Positions 33,404-46,400 of a stretch of 64,000 bases of DNA are shown here, one piece after another; position 1 is the stretch's first letter; the number at the start of each line of letters is the position of its first letter. The position numbers were made by a program, and so were the translations under genes. The notes under the pieces were generated by a model. That model did not search any database. It had not been told where the DNA came from and saw only the letters and a list, made by a program, of their open reading frames with translations. The stretch is taken from contig JAPQWV010000480.1 of the NCBI GenBank assembly GCA_027422505.1, positions 186,001 to 250,000 of the forward strand, given 5' to 3'. This DNA is from Craterostigma plantagineum (Eukaryota > Streptophyta > Magnoliopsida > Lamiales > Linderniaceae).

Positions 33404-34809
33404 ATGTCCATTAACGTAGATTTCGAGAACTGGCGGCCACCATCTCCCAGCCTTTTCGCTTCATCGGCTGTTCCGGCCACCTCAACTCGGAAGGGGTCTA
33501 AGCGGAAGGTTACATTGTCGGGTACTACATCTTGTGAACTGCCTGTGTTCCCTTCTTCTCTTCCTTCTTTCGTTGCGCCCTCCACTAACCCATCGCAGCC
33601 GCAATCCGTTGGCGTCTTCTTCACGTCAAACCCGTTCGTGGGGTCCCATTGCTCCTAGTGTCAAGGTAGATGATTGGAAGTTGTTTGGTCAGTCAAGGTC
33701 TTCCTACCGGTGGCTAGAAAAGATAGTTCCTGAGGGTTTTCATTCGAGTAACCTCCATGTGTCACTTCCAAACACTGGCCAACGCACTAATTTTCTCCCT
33801 TCACCAGCCCTTGACTTATGGGAAAACCAGATATAAGTCGGGCTACGTTTTCCTATTCATCCCTCTTTGGCTTCGAAATCCACAGCCTACCAGATGCCCC
33901 AATCAATTTAGCCCCTCTTCTATCCGCCAATTGATAGTGTTCTATATCTTGGTCACCGCTGCGGGTGGGAAGCCCTCGGCCAAGCTTGTCTTGTCTCAGT
34001 TCCAACTTAAGCCCACTCCCCCATTCTTCTATCGGTGTGTGAATCCGCGCGGTCTCGTTCATTTCTTCGACAAGAGCTCCCATGGTTGATAAGGACTGAC
34101 ATCCTTTCTTTTTCTTTGTATCGCCGATTAAAGGTGATTGGGGCTTTCCCCACCATATTGGGCCCCATAGGCTGCCTCAACGGCTTATAGATATTGAGCC
34201 TGAATGCTCTTAGCAGCATGAGGTTGCTATTGGCCTTCTAAACGCACTGGCCACGGAGAAGAAATTTAGCATGGTGGAGATCGTAACCTATCCTAGCCTA
34301 CTTCATCATTTTTGGCCTTTCTTCTCAGTTTGTCCCCTTCGAACCTGAGGATATGCAGGTTTCCCTCCTACTTCCTAACCTTCTTCTTGAGCTTTCCTGA
34401 TAGCTTGGTAATTTTACGCAGGTATGTCGTTTTCTTGGAGAGATGCATTCAAGACCCTACCTGTTAAGCAAGAGATTCCTCTGTTCTCGTCGGAACTTAG
34501 TCTTCTGAAAATCACGGCGGAGCTGGACCTTTTGGTTTGGAGACCCGTAGGGAATCTCCGTTAGCTCTTCGTCTCCTCACCCCAATTCTCCGCCGGAGGT
34601 CGACACGGACCAGATGTGGTGATACTGATTCCGCGGATGGAGCTGTTGAGAAAGCTGCCTCCTCTACTACATCGGCACCAGCTAAGAAGAAGCGGAAGAC
34701 CTCCACTGCAGAGGGTAAGAAGCCGCGCATGGAGACAACTCCTCCCCCGTCTGTTCCTTCCGAATTCACTCCCTTTACATATATGGGGCGTGAGTGGGGC
34801 ATTGACTGA
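33404..34809 (+). pseudogene. Retrotransposon gag-like protein (putative gypsy-type domain), broken
   Basis: A plausible start is at 33,404 (MSINVDFENWRPPSP), followed by a Ser/Pro-rich tail. In other frames, about 33,655-34,090 reads SVKVDDWKLFG, FLFIPLWLRNP and AKLVLSQFQLKPTPPFFYR, resembling the plant domain annotated as transposase (putative) gypsy type. About 34,537-34,809 gives a basic stretch, PAKKKRKTSTAEGKKPR, a likely nuclear-targeting or RNA-binding segment. Frame changes and stops show it is dead. The family call rests on pattern recognition only. Confidence 0.4.
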
Positions 34810-34904
34810 TGTGAACCTCAAATGTGAGAGCGAGTTCACTTTGAAAAGACCGTGCCTTGAATGGCAAAAGACGCAAATATATGTTTCTAACTAATCCCTC
34901 AAGC

Positions 34905-35040
34905 GAACCCAACAACAATAGGTATATTAAACCTATCACCTTTGGATCACACACGAAGGAGTGTCCCGGATACCCCATTCCGTATGACCTAACGAACCTA
35001 ACAACAATAGGTATATTAAATCTATCACCTTTGAATCAAA
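34905..35040. repeat. Short direct repeat, ~92 bp apart
   Basis: AACAACAATAGGTATATTAA followed by (C/T)CTATCACCTTTG occurs at about 34,909 and 35,001 with two mismatches. No coding role is apparent. A local duplication is the simplest explanation. Confidence 0.8.
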
Positions 35041-35407
35041 AAGGCTATATGAAGATGGTTTTGGCGCCAAAACTAAATGGAACGAGTTCAGTTGATAAGC
35101 CGGAAAGTATTTGCACGTAAATTGCAAAGACTCGAACTAGCACTCGGAGAGCTAGAGAAAAGGAAAACCTTACAAGTTCAAAATGATACTTGTTCATAAT
35201 TTCGAGCATCCATAGAATATTAATAGAAAAACTAGGCTAAAGCACTAAATAAACTACTTTGACTAAAAAATGAAGACTTAATGCAATGTATGACTTCCAG
35301 GTGACTTTTGATGACTTTTGATGACTTCAAAATGAACTTTTGAATGACTCTTTGGCTTCCTTCATCCATGCCACGAATTTGCCATCCCAACTTGACTTGG
35401 GCCACTT
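35041..35407. other. Spacer downstream of a gypsy integrase; no gene
   Basis: AT-rich, with a GATGACTTTT tandem near 35,310. It probably represents the 3' noncoding part of the minus-strand gypsy element. Confidence 0.4.
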
Positions 35408-37773
35408 TCATTGAACTTGAGATGGGACTTGAAAGGTCATGGACGAGTTTGACTCTCCTTGACTTTCATTGAAGTAATGTTTCATCACAAGTTCAATGGC
35501 CTCATTCATCTTCTTCTTCCTTAATCTAGTCAACGGGCCGACCATTCCTTCGAACGCGTTCGGTGGACTAATGTTTCGGATGATTTCTCCTTTTCTCATG
35601 TTGTCTTTCGATCTTGCGTCCTGAATTGCATCTTCTCTCCCTTCTTGAAAATGATTCGTCCTCGAATCAGCTTGACCTACATCAAATTCAAAAGGAGTCA
35701 GGTCAGTCACATTAAAGGAAACACTTACCCCATAGTCTCCGGGAAGATCTAGCTTGTAGGCATTATCGTTAATTCGTGCTATGATTTGAAAAGGTCCATC
35801 GCCGCGAGGATGTAGCTTGGTTCGTCGAGATGCGGGAAACCTCCCCTTGCGCATATGCACCCAAACCCAATCACCGGGTTCAAATACCATCTTCTTTCGG
35901 CCTTTGTTCGCCTGCTTTGCATATTGCATAGTGCGCCTCTCAATGTTGGTGCTTGTTTGTGAAGTTTCTTTACCGCTTCTGCCCTCTTTTCTCCATCTAA
36001 ACTGAACTTTTCGTTAGTAGGCAAAGGGGAAAGATCTAAGGAGGCAGGGGATTAAAGCCATATACGGGCTCAAAAGGAGAAAACTTCGTCGATGTATGAA
36101 CTGTACGATTATAAGCAAATTCAGCAATAGGTAACCACTCCTCCCAACCTTTCAAGTTTTTATTGATAATTGCCCGAAGTACAGCTCCCAAAGTGCGGTG
36201 TGTTACCTCGGTTTGTCCGTCCGTTTGTGGCTGACTTGTAGTGGAGAACAATAGCTTCGTTTCCAACTTACCCCAAAGTGTTTTCCAGAAATAGCTTAGA
36301 AACTTTACGTCCCTGTCCGACACGATTGACTTTGGAACACCATGAAGGCGCACAATTTCCTTGAAAACAAATCTGAAATCTGTTTGGCATTGTCAGTCTT
36401 TTTACAAGCAATGAAATGTGCAATTTTTGAAAACCTATCAACAACTACAAAAACAAAATCCATTCCTCGTGGCGAACGGGGTAATCCAAGGATAAAATCC
36501 ATAGAAAAATCGGTGCACAGACAAAAAGGAATAGGAAGTGGAGTATACAAACCGTGGGGAAGGGATGTGGACTTAGCACGCTTGTAATCGATACACCGGT
36601 CGCATATCCTTTCAACATTTTTTTCATGTTGGGCCAAAAAAATGCTCACATATATCAATAGTTTTCAAGATACCAAAATGATCCATTAAACCTCCACTAT
36701 GAGCCTCGCGAATTAGAAGTTCTCTTAGCGAGCATGAAGGAATGGACATTTTACTTTCTTTAAACAAAAAACCTTCATGTCGATAAAACTTGTTGAAAGC
36801 TCCCTTCTCACATGCTTTGAAAACATTGGCAAAATCAAGATCAGATTCATACAAGTCTTTAATAAATTCAAAGCCCATGATTTTTGCATTTAAAGTAGTA
36901 ATCAAAGAGTACCTTCATGAGAGTGCGTCGGCAACAACATTTTCTTTACCTTTCTTGTATTGAACGACGTATGAAAATGCCTCAATAATGAAATCCACTT
37001 GGCATGCCTCTTGTGGAGATTTTTCTGCCCCTTTAGATAATTTAGTGATTTATGATTGGTATGAATCACGAACTCCTTCGGCAAGAGCTAATACTGCCAC
37101 GTCTACAACGCCCTCACAACATCATACAACTCTTTATCGTACGTTGGGTAATTCAAAGTAGCGCCGTTAAGCTTCTCACTAAAGTAGGCGATTGGTCTGC
37201 CTCCTTGAAGTAACACGCACCTATACCTACACCCGAATCATCACATTCAATCTCAATGGTTTAAGAAAAATCAGGCAAGGCTAAGATAGGAGCATGAGTT
37301 AAGTCATGCTTCAGTTCCTCAAGGCTTTTTGCTGAATGTCGTCCCATTCAAATTTAACATTCTTCTTTACCAAGTAGTTAAGCGGGGCAGCCTTCGTAGA
37401 ACAATTCTTGACAAATCGACGGTAGAAACTTGCAAGCCCATTGAAAGATCTCACCTCAAACACATTGGTAGGTGTTGGCCACTCATGAATAGCTTTTACC
37501 TTTGTCTCATCAACACGCAAACCATTAGCACTTACGACATAGCCAAGAAAAACAATTTCTTCCATGCAAAACATGCACTTTTTAGCATTAGCATATAAAA
37601 TTTCTTTTCTAAGGGTGGTAAGCACGAGTTTAATATGATCAATATGATCTACCATGCTTTTACTATAAACCGTAATATCATCAAAGTAAACAACAACAAA
37701 CTTACCAATAAAATGTCGTAACACATGGTTCATAAGTCGCATAAAAGTGCTAGGGCATTCGTTAGACCAAATG
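35408..37773 (-). pseudogene. Ty3/gypsy Pol (RT, RNase H, integrase), decayed and interrupted
   Basis: In minus-strand order: reverse transcriptase with FVVVYFDDITVYSKS (37.7 kb), RNase H remnant with IHTNHKSLNYLKGQ (36.9-37.1 kb), an integrase zinc-binding region with IREAHSGGLMDHFG, integrase core with MDFILGLPRSPRGMDFVFVV and [17 protein letters not shown] and a TDGQTE motif, then a C-terminal GDWVWVHMRKGRFP and ADSRTNHFQEG tail. Many frameshifts are present. The reverse transcriptase is cut at 37,774 by the LTR of another element, so its N-terminal half and gag are missing. Sequence style resembles chromoviruses of the CRM/Galadriel group, but I am not sure of the lineage. Confidence 0.8.
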
Positions 37774-40700
37774 TGTAGCACCCGGGTCCTGAAAATAAAT
37801 TGGGCTATAGTTGCGATTGGACTAGGTGGGAACCGAAAGCTCATGCCCAAAAATAATTTATAAGTTTAGTCCAAATACAATATAAGTGGCCCAACAATTT
37901 AAAAGAATTAAATTTGAAGGCCCAAATAGGACCTTAATCTAGGCCCAAAACCCTTGGAGATTTTTTTAGACAAGGCTCCTCAATTCAAGGAAAGATCACG
38001 TTAGCATAATCCACCATACCTTTAACAACAAAAATATCTACAACACCCTCTCACACCAAAGACAAAACAAGAAAGAGAGTGAGAGAGCAACAAAAGATAA
38101 GAAAAAATAAGAAACGAAGGAGACGAGTGAGATCAAGAAGTTTTTGGCAAAATCATTCCCCCTAGTTGCTTGAATAGAGCTTAAAGGGAGAGATCGAAGT
38201 TTGAGTTGAAGAAGGTATGCAATCTCTGTAAAGTTCCTACGTTTCTTAACTTACGATTTAAAATTCTAGATATTAATGAAACATGTTTAAGGTAGTAATC
38301 CACAAAGACCTATCATTAAGCCTTTGAAAAAAAAGGTTTAAATCAGTTCTTAGGGATTTGCAACTCTTAGAGTCCTTGTTGTGTTCTCGAGAAAATGGGA
38401 TGCTTGGATCGAAGATATAATTCCCGTCACAATCTTCTTAAAGCTCGACTCTAGGTCCTAAGTGTCGAATCTAGCATGATTAGGGAGGGTTAGCACGAAA
38501 TAATCTGCCTTAAATTGGTGTTTTAAGATTAGGTCCGATTTTAGGGTTCACGAATTCATACGGCCTTCAAATGCGTTCTTGATAAAAATAGCTTCTGATC
38601 CTTAAAGCTAGTATATTGTGAATCGTGAAGTGTTTTAGAGGTGTTTTGCGAACCCACATATTGTGCGAACTAAGGGCCGAGGCATTTTACCAACTCGGTT
38701 CGCAAACCTATGCAACAAATGTTTGGTGAACTCGGCCACTTCGCGAACCGAGCACTTCGCGAACTCAAGGACGACACGGGGGCCACTTCGCGGGCTGAGA
38801 AAAATTGGCGAACCCCTAAGATTTGCGAATCGCTCGGCGTTTTGCGAATCCACATGCAATTCCGAACGGCAAAGTTGGCGAATTAAGACGTCTCGCGGGC
38901 CGCGCCCATTTCGCGAATGCACACATACAAATTTCACGGGCCAAGCACATTTGGCGAATTCATTTGGCGAACTCCACGAGGATGGTTAATCCATACCATT
39001 TTGCGAGTCGAAGGATTTGGAAGCCAAGGTTAGCGAAGCCGCACATTTCACGGGCTAGAAAGATTCGCGAACCAAGTGGGGTTTTGCGGGTTGGAGCTAT
39101 TTTGCGAACCCATCGAAGTGACGAGTTGAAGTTTGTGAATTCAAGCCGTTTCACGGGCGCGTCTAATTTGCGAACTATTTGGTTTCAACTTCGCGAATCC
39201 TTGGAAGTTTGCGGGTCCAATTTTGCGAATCGGGGGGGGGGGGAAGCCTTTCGCGAGCTGACATGAATTCGGCGAATTTAGGGCTTCACGAATTGAGTCC
39301 ACTTGGCGAATCAAAGCTTTGCGTGTCCAAAAGTATCGCGCACTCACATATTCGCGAATTAGGAGATACACGTGCTACGAATGCTTGGCGAATTAACGAG
39401 GGTTTCACTTTGCGTACCCTAACAGTTGGCGAATTGAGAAGTTCACGAACCCACTTTGTGAAATCGGCATGCTCCACGAACTCATGCACTTCGCGAATCG
39501 AGCTTTGCGGATCCAATCAAGTAGCGAACCCCTAATCATTTAAAGGCCAATTCGTGAACCATACCTAGCGAGATTTAGCTAGACTTCACGAATTCAACTA
39601 GAATTCTTAGAACGCGTTTATAACTTGGGAAAAATATTTTGCGAACTCTTTCCAATTAAATAATCCTTAGAAATGATAGTAGCTATAACATAGCGACACT
39701 CAAGTATTAATTAAGGTACTAACCTTCGTATTTATGCCTAAGGGTTGGACTTAGGAAATTCGAGACTTTAGCTAGTTAAATAATTTAAATAAGGTACTAA
39801 CTTAATTATTCTTATGCTAAGGTCGACACCTAGGAGTTACATCGGATCAGGTAGCAACTAGTCGACGGACGACAGGTAAGTAGAAATTCAACTACAACAC
39901 ATAACTTGTCTATACGTGCTTAAATTGTATGACTAGGTGCTTCGATGCCTACCTGAATTGTGTATGCTTGATATCACGTGACTATGTGCCTCGATGATTA
40001 CATGATTTACGTGGACTAATTGATATGCTGTCTCTTGGTAAGTGCGCATGGCATTTGTTGCATTTTCATACTCACGTGCATACACGATCATATGTGGGAG
40101 GGTTGTATGAGTCGAGTATGTGTATATAAGGTATCGCTCGAAAGCGACTGATACATTGCCGATATGGGCATGTGTTGTCGACTCTCAGTTGAGTCAAGGG
40201 CTGTCCACTATGCTACCAGGGCGGCGTTTAGCGTCGTCGTAATATTATGTAAATATGTATATGTATATGAAGTATATTAGAGCGGAGACCCGTTGGCGAA
40301 AGGGCCGTATACATATATTACTATTATCATGTATATAATGAAATATATTAGGGCGATGCCCGTTGGCGAAAGGGCCGTATACATATATTATTATGTATAT
40401 AATGAAATATATTAGGGCAATGCCGTTGGCGAAAGGGCCGTGTATATGTATGTTTATGATAGGATTGGGCAATGCCCGTGGCGGTAGGGAGCGACCTGAA
40501 GGGCGCGACCTGAGGGTATAAGCGACACAGGGTGGAACCCTGGTGTAGGCAACCTCAGCGTGGGCTACCAGCGTGAGCGACCGCCGACAGTCGGGGACGA
40601 CCGGGTACATATGGCAACTTAGGGGAACGGTGTGCATCCTAGGTATGGCCATCCGGCGTGGACCGCTGTCATATTTGTCCCTAGTGGACGTGAGCTCATT

Positions 40701-41289
40701 TGTGGTGCATAGTGAGATTAGCCGAGGGCCCTGAGTGAGGTTTACGAGTACGATGAGCATCGTCACGGATCGCCCTTGCGGAGTGTTAAGTGCATCGGCG
40801 CGGATCGCCTTTGCGTAGTAGTTTATGCATTGGCGTGGATTGCCTTTGCACGGATGGGACACGTGCATACATGCATAGTTTCTACTTACTGAGCCTCGGT
40901 GGCTCGTTTCTTAATGTTATGTGTTGTAGGTGCATACGACCACTGTACGTGATCGCCTAGCTGGCAAGGCCGATCTTTTGAAGCTTCCGAGTGCTTTTGG
41001 GGGTGGACGTGTTTGTATGGATGACGACCTGTGAGGCCGGGCGCATAGGAGCTTTTGCTGTGCCATCGCAACCGCCCCGAGTAAATACAAATTAGGATTA
41101 GTGTGTAATTAGAACTCTAAGAATTTCTTTTGACGCGGAAGCATTCTTTTGGCATGTATTGGACAGAGTTCCGTCATGTAAATGAAAGATGAAAAATTTC
41201 ATACGCATTTCCGCAGTTCCTTCATTTAAATACGCCGTTAGATACTTAGGATGACGTTAGAAATGGTGGCGATGGCTAGGGTCGCTTCA
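37774..41289 (+). mobile_element. 5' LTR of a non-autonomous Tekay-like element, 3.5 kb
   Basis: Starts TGTAGCACCCGGG and ends GGGTCGCTTCA, directly followed by a PBS. It contains a TTCGCGAA-motif array (38,640-39,600), three tandem blocks with CCCGTTGGCGAAAGGGCCGT around 40,285-40,440, and the CTTACTGAGCC to TTATGTGTTGTAGGTGCAT region shared with the 2.4-4.4 kb LTR. Compared with the 3' LTR at 42,979, about 200 bases near the start are missing. Confidence 0.85.
38640..39600. repeat. TTCGCGAA-type motif array in the LTR
   Basis: Several dozen occurrences of TTCGCGAA, TTTGCGAA, TTGGCGAA and CACGGGC at 15-35 base spacing, in changing sentence-like order rather than fixed units. The equivalent zones of the LTRs at 2.5-3.0 kb and 51.2-52.4 kb have TCGGGCGA and AATTCGC words instead. 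A short poly-G run lies at about 39,232. Confidence 0.8.
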
Positions 41290-41291
41290 GT

Positions 41292-41303
41292 TGGTATCAG
41301 AGC
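41292..41303 (+). other. Primer binding site (initiator tRNA-Met)
   Basis: TGGTATCAGAGC, the standard complement to the 3' end of plant initiator methionine tRNA, two bases after the LTR end. Confidence 0.95.
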
Positions 41304-41445
41304 TTCGGTCACAGGTTCTGTAGACTGTCCATACACACACACCCAAAAGAGCGGAAACGGCCTTGCAAGTAAGTGTTACATTTATGTGAACTTTCTGTGT
41401 TGCGTAATTCATTGGCCTTAGGACCTACAGGATAGAATAGGAACC

Positions 41446-42780
41446 ACGGTGAGAACGAGAGGTGAAACGAGTGGAGGAGATGAACAGAATAGGGGAAACA
41501 CGACCCCAGCCGATAATCGAGACACGATGATTCTCCAACTCACGGAACTGATTCGTCAGCAATCCGCACAAATCCAACAGCTAATACAACAGAACAACTC
41601 CAATGCTGGGCAGACTCAAGCTGACAGGACTGAGATAGTGGGCGAAAGATTTCGCCGATTGAACCCACCAACGTTCGATGATACAACTGACCCAAATGCG
41701 GCCGAAGATTGGTTAAGAACCTTAGAAAGCATGTTCGTATATGGCCGAGTCCCAGAAGCATAAAAAGCCCTCTGTCCCGCATTCCCACTAAGGGGAAGTG
41801 CGGGACACTGGTGGGACACCATCACGGTAATCGAAAACCCGCCACCATGAGCTGGGAAAGGTTCAAAGAGCTGTTCAGGGCAAATACCTCACGACTCCAG
41901 TGCGCGCCCAAACGAATGAACGAGTTTATAAATCTCGACAAGGGGCGATGACAGTTGCCGACTACATCCAAAATTCGAGCAATTGTCGAGGTTCACAGCC
42001 CACATGGTGAGCACGGACGCCCTAAAGATCGAGCGCTTCCTCGAAGGCCTGAAGCCGAAATTGTACCGAGACTTGAGCATGGCAGGATTACAGGGGACCA
42101 CGTATGCACAAGTGGCGGAGAGAGCCTTAGTGGCGGAGCAGGCGGAGGCCCGGATCGTTCGGGCACATGAAGCAAAAAGGAAGTTCGCCCAGGCCCAAGG
42201 AGAACAATGGGGCGGAAGCAATCCAAAGAGACAGTTTGTTGCCAAAGTCGAGAAGCAGAACTTCTAGAATAGGCCTCCACAACACCCACAGGGGAACCCG
42301 AACAAGCCACCAAACCCAAACCAAGAAAGGTTCCCAGCATCGAATCCAAATTGCCCAAGGTGCGGAAAGCGACACACCGGCACCTGCTATATGCAAGCCA
42401 ATGTTGTTTCAAATGTTGAAAGCCAGGACACTATGTGAGGCAGTGCCCGGGAGGAACGTCAGAGAATCAAGCCGGGGATCAAGCAAGACCACCGACCGCG
42501 CCAGCTCGAGTATATGCGATCACTTCGGATGAAACAGACGATAACCCGCCTGTGGAGACAGGTATCATAACTGCACACCAAACCTCAACATGCATGCCAC
42601 TAAACTCAGGGACCACACACCCAATTACGCCCATTGAGAACATAACGAATCACGAGGTTACACCTGGTCGGTCCGAGAGTGAAAGTGATGAGACTACTCA
42701 AAACGGGACCCCAATTAGGACCGATCAACCACTATTAGACGGCTCAGTACTTATTAGGATAAGATCGACGAGCGGGCAGC
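41446..42780 (+). pseudogene. Gag and start of protease of the Tekay-like element, decayed
   Basis: Reads VRTRGETSGGDEQNRG, LQLTELIRQQSAQIQQLIQQ and VGERFRRLNPPTFDD, nearly the same as Gag of the young element at 57 kb, then a CCHC zinc knuckle (CPRCGKRHTGTCY) near 42,355. The expected start ATG is ACG. After the knuckle, RPPTAPARVYAITSDE leads into the protease, but the catalytic Asp of D-S/T-G is Asn (LNSGTTH). Soon afterwards the sequence jumps to the 3' end; reverse transcriptase, RNase H and integrase are all missing. The element depended on others for movement. Confidence 0.8.
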
Positions 42781-42959
42781 ACTAAGTCAAAAATTGAAAT
42801 GAGGAAGGAAACTGAGCGACTTAGCAATAAACCGAATGCGACTAGTAAAGGTATTAGAACGAAACCAGTCAAATAGAAGTTGTGACTTAGAGAACTGAGA
42901 ATAAAATAAGTGTTCGCCATCCTGAATGTTCCAAACAGGCTGATTTCGGGGGCGAAATC

Positions 42960-42978
42960 CTCTTTAAGGGGGGGAGGA
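42960..42978 (+). other. Polypurine tract of the Tekay-like element
   Basis: CTCTTTAAGGGGGGGAGGA directly precedes the 3' LTR start. The same tract, reversed, borders the 3' LTR of the young element at 52,539. Confidence 0.9.
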
Positions 42979-43410
42979 TGTAGCACCCGGGTCGTCGTAA
43001 GTATTAGAGGCCAATAAATTTGCATAAAATGGTGAATGCAATTATGTGCATTCGTGCAATTTTTCTGTGCTCGTGGAATTATGTGAAATTGCATGATAAA
43101 ATGTGTGCTTAATTTATTCGGAGGAAATGGTGCATTTAAAATGGTGTCGTATGACTTCCAATTTAATTAGGGATTTTCGAAATTAGAATTACGGAAATCG
43201 TGCCTGATAATAATTGGGCTATAGTTGCGATTGGACTAGGTGGGAATCGAAAGCTCATGCCCAAAAAAATAATTTAAAGTTTTGTCCAAATACAATATAA
43301 GTGGCCCAAGAATTTAAAAGAATTAAATTTCAAGGCCCAAATAGGACCTTAATCTAGGCCCAAAACCCTTGGGGATTTTTTTAGACAAGGCTCTTAATTC
43401 AAGGAAAGAT
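42979..43410 (+). mobile_element. 3' LTR of the Tekay-like element, truncated
   Basis: Begins TGTAGCACCCGGGTC and matches the 5' LTR (ATTGGGCTATAGTTGCGATT, AATTCAAGGAAAGAT) until about 43,410, where the GGTACTACA array begins. About 3 kb of the expected LTR is missing. Confidence 0.85.
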
Positions 43411-46400
43411 TACACTATGGTAGGTTATGATACTACAAACATTTATATAATGAACACTATAAACATATTTATATTGGTACTACAATTTGGGTAGAATTTC
43501 GATTGCTAGAAACGTGATACAAAAAAAGATACTACAAGCAACCATACATATAGTACTACACTATTGGTAGGGTTACGTGTACCACGGAAAAATATATATA
43601 TAGGAACGAAAAAATATGTAATTTGTGTACTACAAATGTGGGTAGGAATTTGACTGCTACAAACGTGGTACGAAAAGATACTACAAGTAACATACACGTG
43701 GTAGTACTACACTATCATAGAGTATGGTACTTCGAACATTTATAAATTGGAACTACCAAACTTATGTATTTGGTACTACAAGTTTGGCTAGGAATTTCGA
43801 TTGCTAGAAATGTGGTACGGAAAATATACTACAAGTAACCTAGTCGTTGGTACTACACTAGCTTACGTTATGGTACCGCAAACATCTATATATGGATTGG
43901 AACTACAACTATATGTATATTGGTACTACAATTTGGGGTAGGAATTTCAATTGTTAGAAACGCGGTACGAAAAAAGATTCTACAAGTAACATACGTATGA
44001 TACTACGCTACAGTGGGTTACGGTACTACGAACATCTATATATTGGAACAAGAAACATATATATATTGGTACTACAAATTTAGGTAGGAATTTTTCGACG
44101 CCGTCCGAGTTATGTTTGGTCCTTGATTATGTTACCATAGTTATAAATACATTACTGATGATCTGGTATCAATATTGGTGGTTAATATTTAGAATTAGGT
44201 ATTATTACTTTGAAACCCCAACTTTCGTTCTACTTATTATGATCCTAGTAAGAACATCTTTCTGCATAGTCATGATTTTTCATCGACTGAAAGTTAGTGT
44301 TATATTTCGTGTTACCTTGTGTTTAATTTTATTATGTACCGTAATTTGGAAGTTCACATGCCTTATTGGCACAATAATCTACGCATTTTCGATAATTAAA
44401 ACGTGGTTGGTACGTAAAAGATACTACAAATAACCTACTCGTGGTACTACACTAGCTTATGTTATGGTACCGCAAACATCTAATATATTGGAAACACAAA
44501 TATATGTGTATTGGTACTACAAATTTGGGGTAGGAATTTCGATTGTTCGAAACCTGGTACGAAGATACTACAAGTAACATACGGCTGGTACTACGCTATG
44601 GTGGGGTATGGTACTACGAACATCTATATATTGAAACTACAAGCATATGTATATTGGTACTAAAATTTGGGTAGAAATTTTCGACGCCGTCCGAGTATTT
44701 TTTGTCCTTGATTTGTTACCATAGTTATGAATACTTACTGATGATCTGGTATCAGTATTGGTGGTTAATATTTAGAATTAGGTATTATTACGTTGAACCC
44801 CAACTTTCGTTCTACTATTATGATACTAGTAAGAAATCTTACTGCATAGTCAGATTTTCATCGACTGAAAGTTAGTGTCTATATTTCGGTTACCTTGTGT
44901 TTAATTTTATTATGTACCGTAATTTGGAAGTTCACATGCCTTATTTGCACAATAATCTACGCATTTTCAATAATTTATAAAACGTGGTACGAAAAAGATA
45001 CTACAAGTAACATACCGTGGTGCTACACTAGCTTATGTTATGGTACCATAAACATATATATTGGAACTACAAATTATATGTATATTGGTACTACAAATTT
45101 GGATAGGAATTTCGATTTACAAACGTGGTACGGAAAAGATACTACAAGTCACATACGTATGGTACTACGCTATGGTGGGGTATGGTACTACGAACATCTA
45201 TATATTGAAACTATATGTACATTGGTACTACAAATTTGGCTATGAATTTCAATGCTAGAAACGTGGTACGGAAAAGATACTACAAGAAACATATATATGG
45301 TACTACACTATGGTAGGGTATGGTATACGAACATCTAGATATTGAAACTACAAATATATGTATATTAGTACTACAAAATTTGGGTAGTAATTTTTCGACG
45401 CCGTCCGAGTTATTTTTGTCCTTCACTATGCTACCACAGTTATAAATACTTACTGATGATTTGGTATCAGTATTGGTAGGTGAATATTTAGAATTAGGGA
45501 TTATTGCGTTGAAACGCCAACTTTCATTCTACTTATTATGATCCTAGTAAGAACATATTACTGCATGGTCATGATTTTTCATCGACTGAAAGTTAGTGTC
45601 TATATTTCGTGTTACCGTGTGTTTAATTTTATTATGTACCGTAGTTCGGAAGTTCACATGCCTTATTTGCACAACAATCTACGCATTTTCGATAAAAAAA
45701 ACGTGGTACGTAAAAGATACTACAAATAAACATACTCGTGATACTACACTATCTTATGTTATGGTACCGCAAACATCTATGTATTGGACATACAAAATAT
45801 TGTGTATTGGTACTACAAATTTGGGGTAGGAATTTCGATTGTTGGAAACGTGGTACGAAAAAGATACTACAAGTAACATACGTATGGTACTACGCTATGG
45901 TGGGGTATGGTACTACGAACATCGATATATTGGAACTACAAAAATATGTATATTGGTACTACAAATTTGGGTAGGAATTTTTCAACGCCGTCCGAGTATT
46001 TTTGTCCTTGATTATGTTACCATAGTTATAAACTTTACTGATGATCTGGTATCAGTATTGGTGGTTAATATTTAGAATTATGTATTATTACGTTGAAACC
46101 CCAACTTTCGTTCTACTTATTATGATACTAGTAAGAACATCTTACTGCATAGTCATGATTTTCATCGACTGAAAGTTAGTGTCTATATTTTGTGTACCTT
46201 GTGTTTAATTTTATTATGTACCGTAATTTGGAATGTCACATGCCTTATTTGCACAATAATCTACGCGTTTTCGATAATTACAAACGTGGTACGGAAAAGA
46301 TACTACAAGTAACCTACCTTGGTGCTACACTAGCTTATGTTATGGTACCGTAAATTTCTATATATTGGAACTACAAAGATATGTATATTGGTACTACAAA

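Noticed and set aside
44116..46075. ORFs of 60-116 codons rich in Tyr, Ile and Leu
   Set aside because: Near-identical ORFs recur in each repeat unit and are AT-rich array translations without any known domain.
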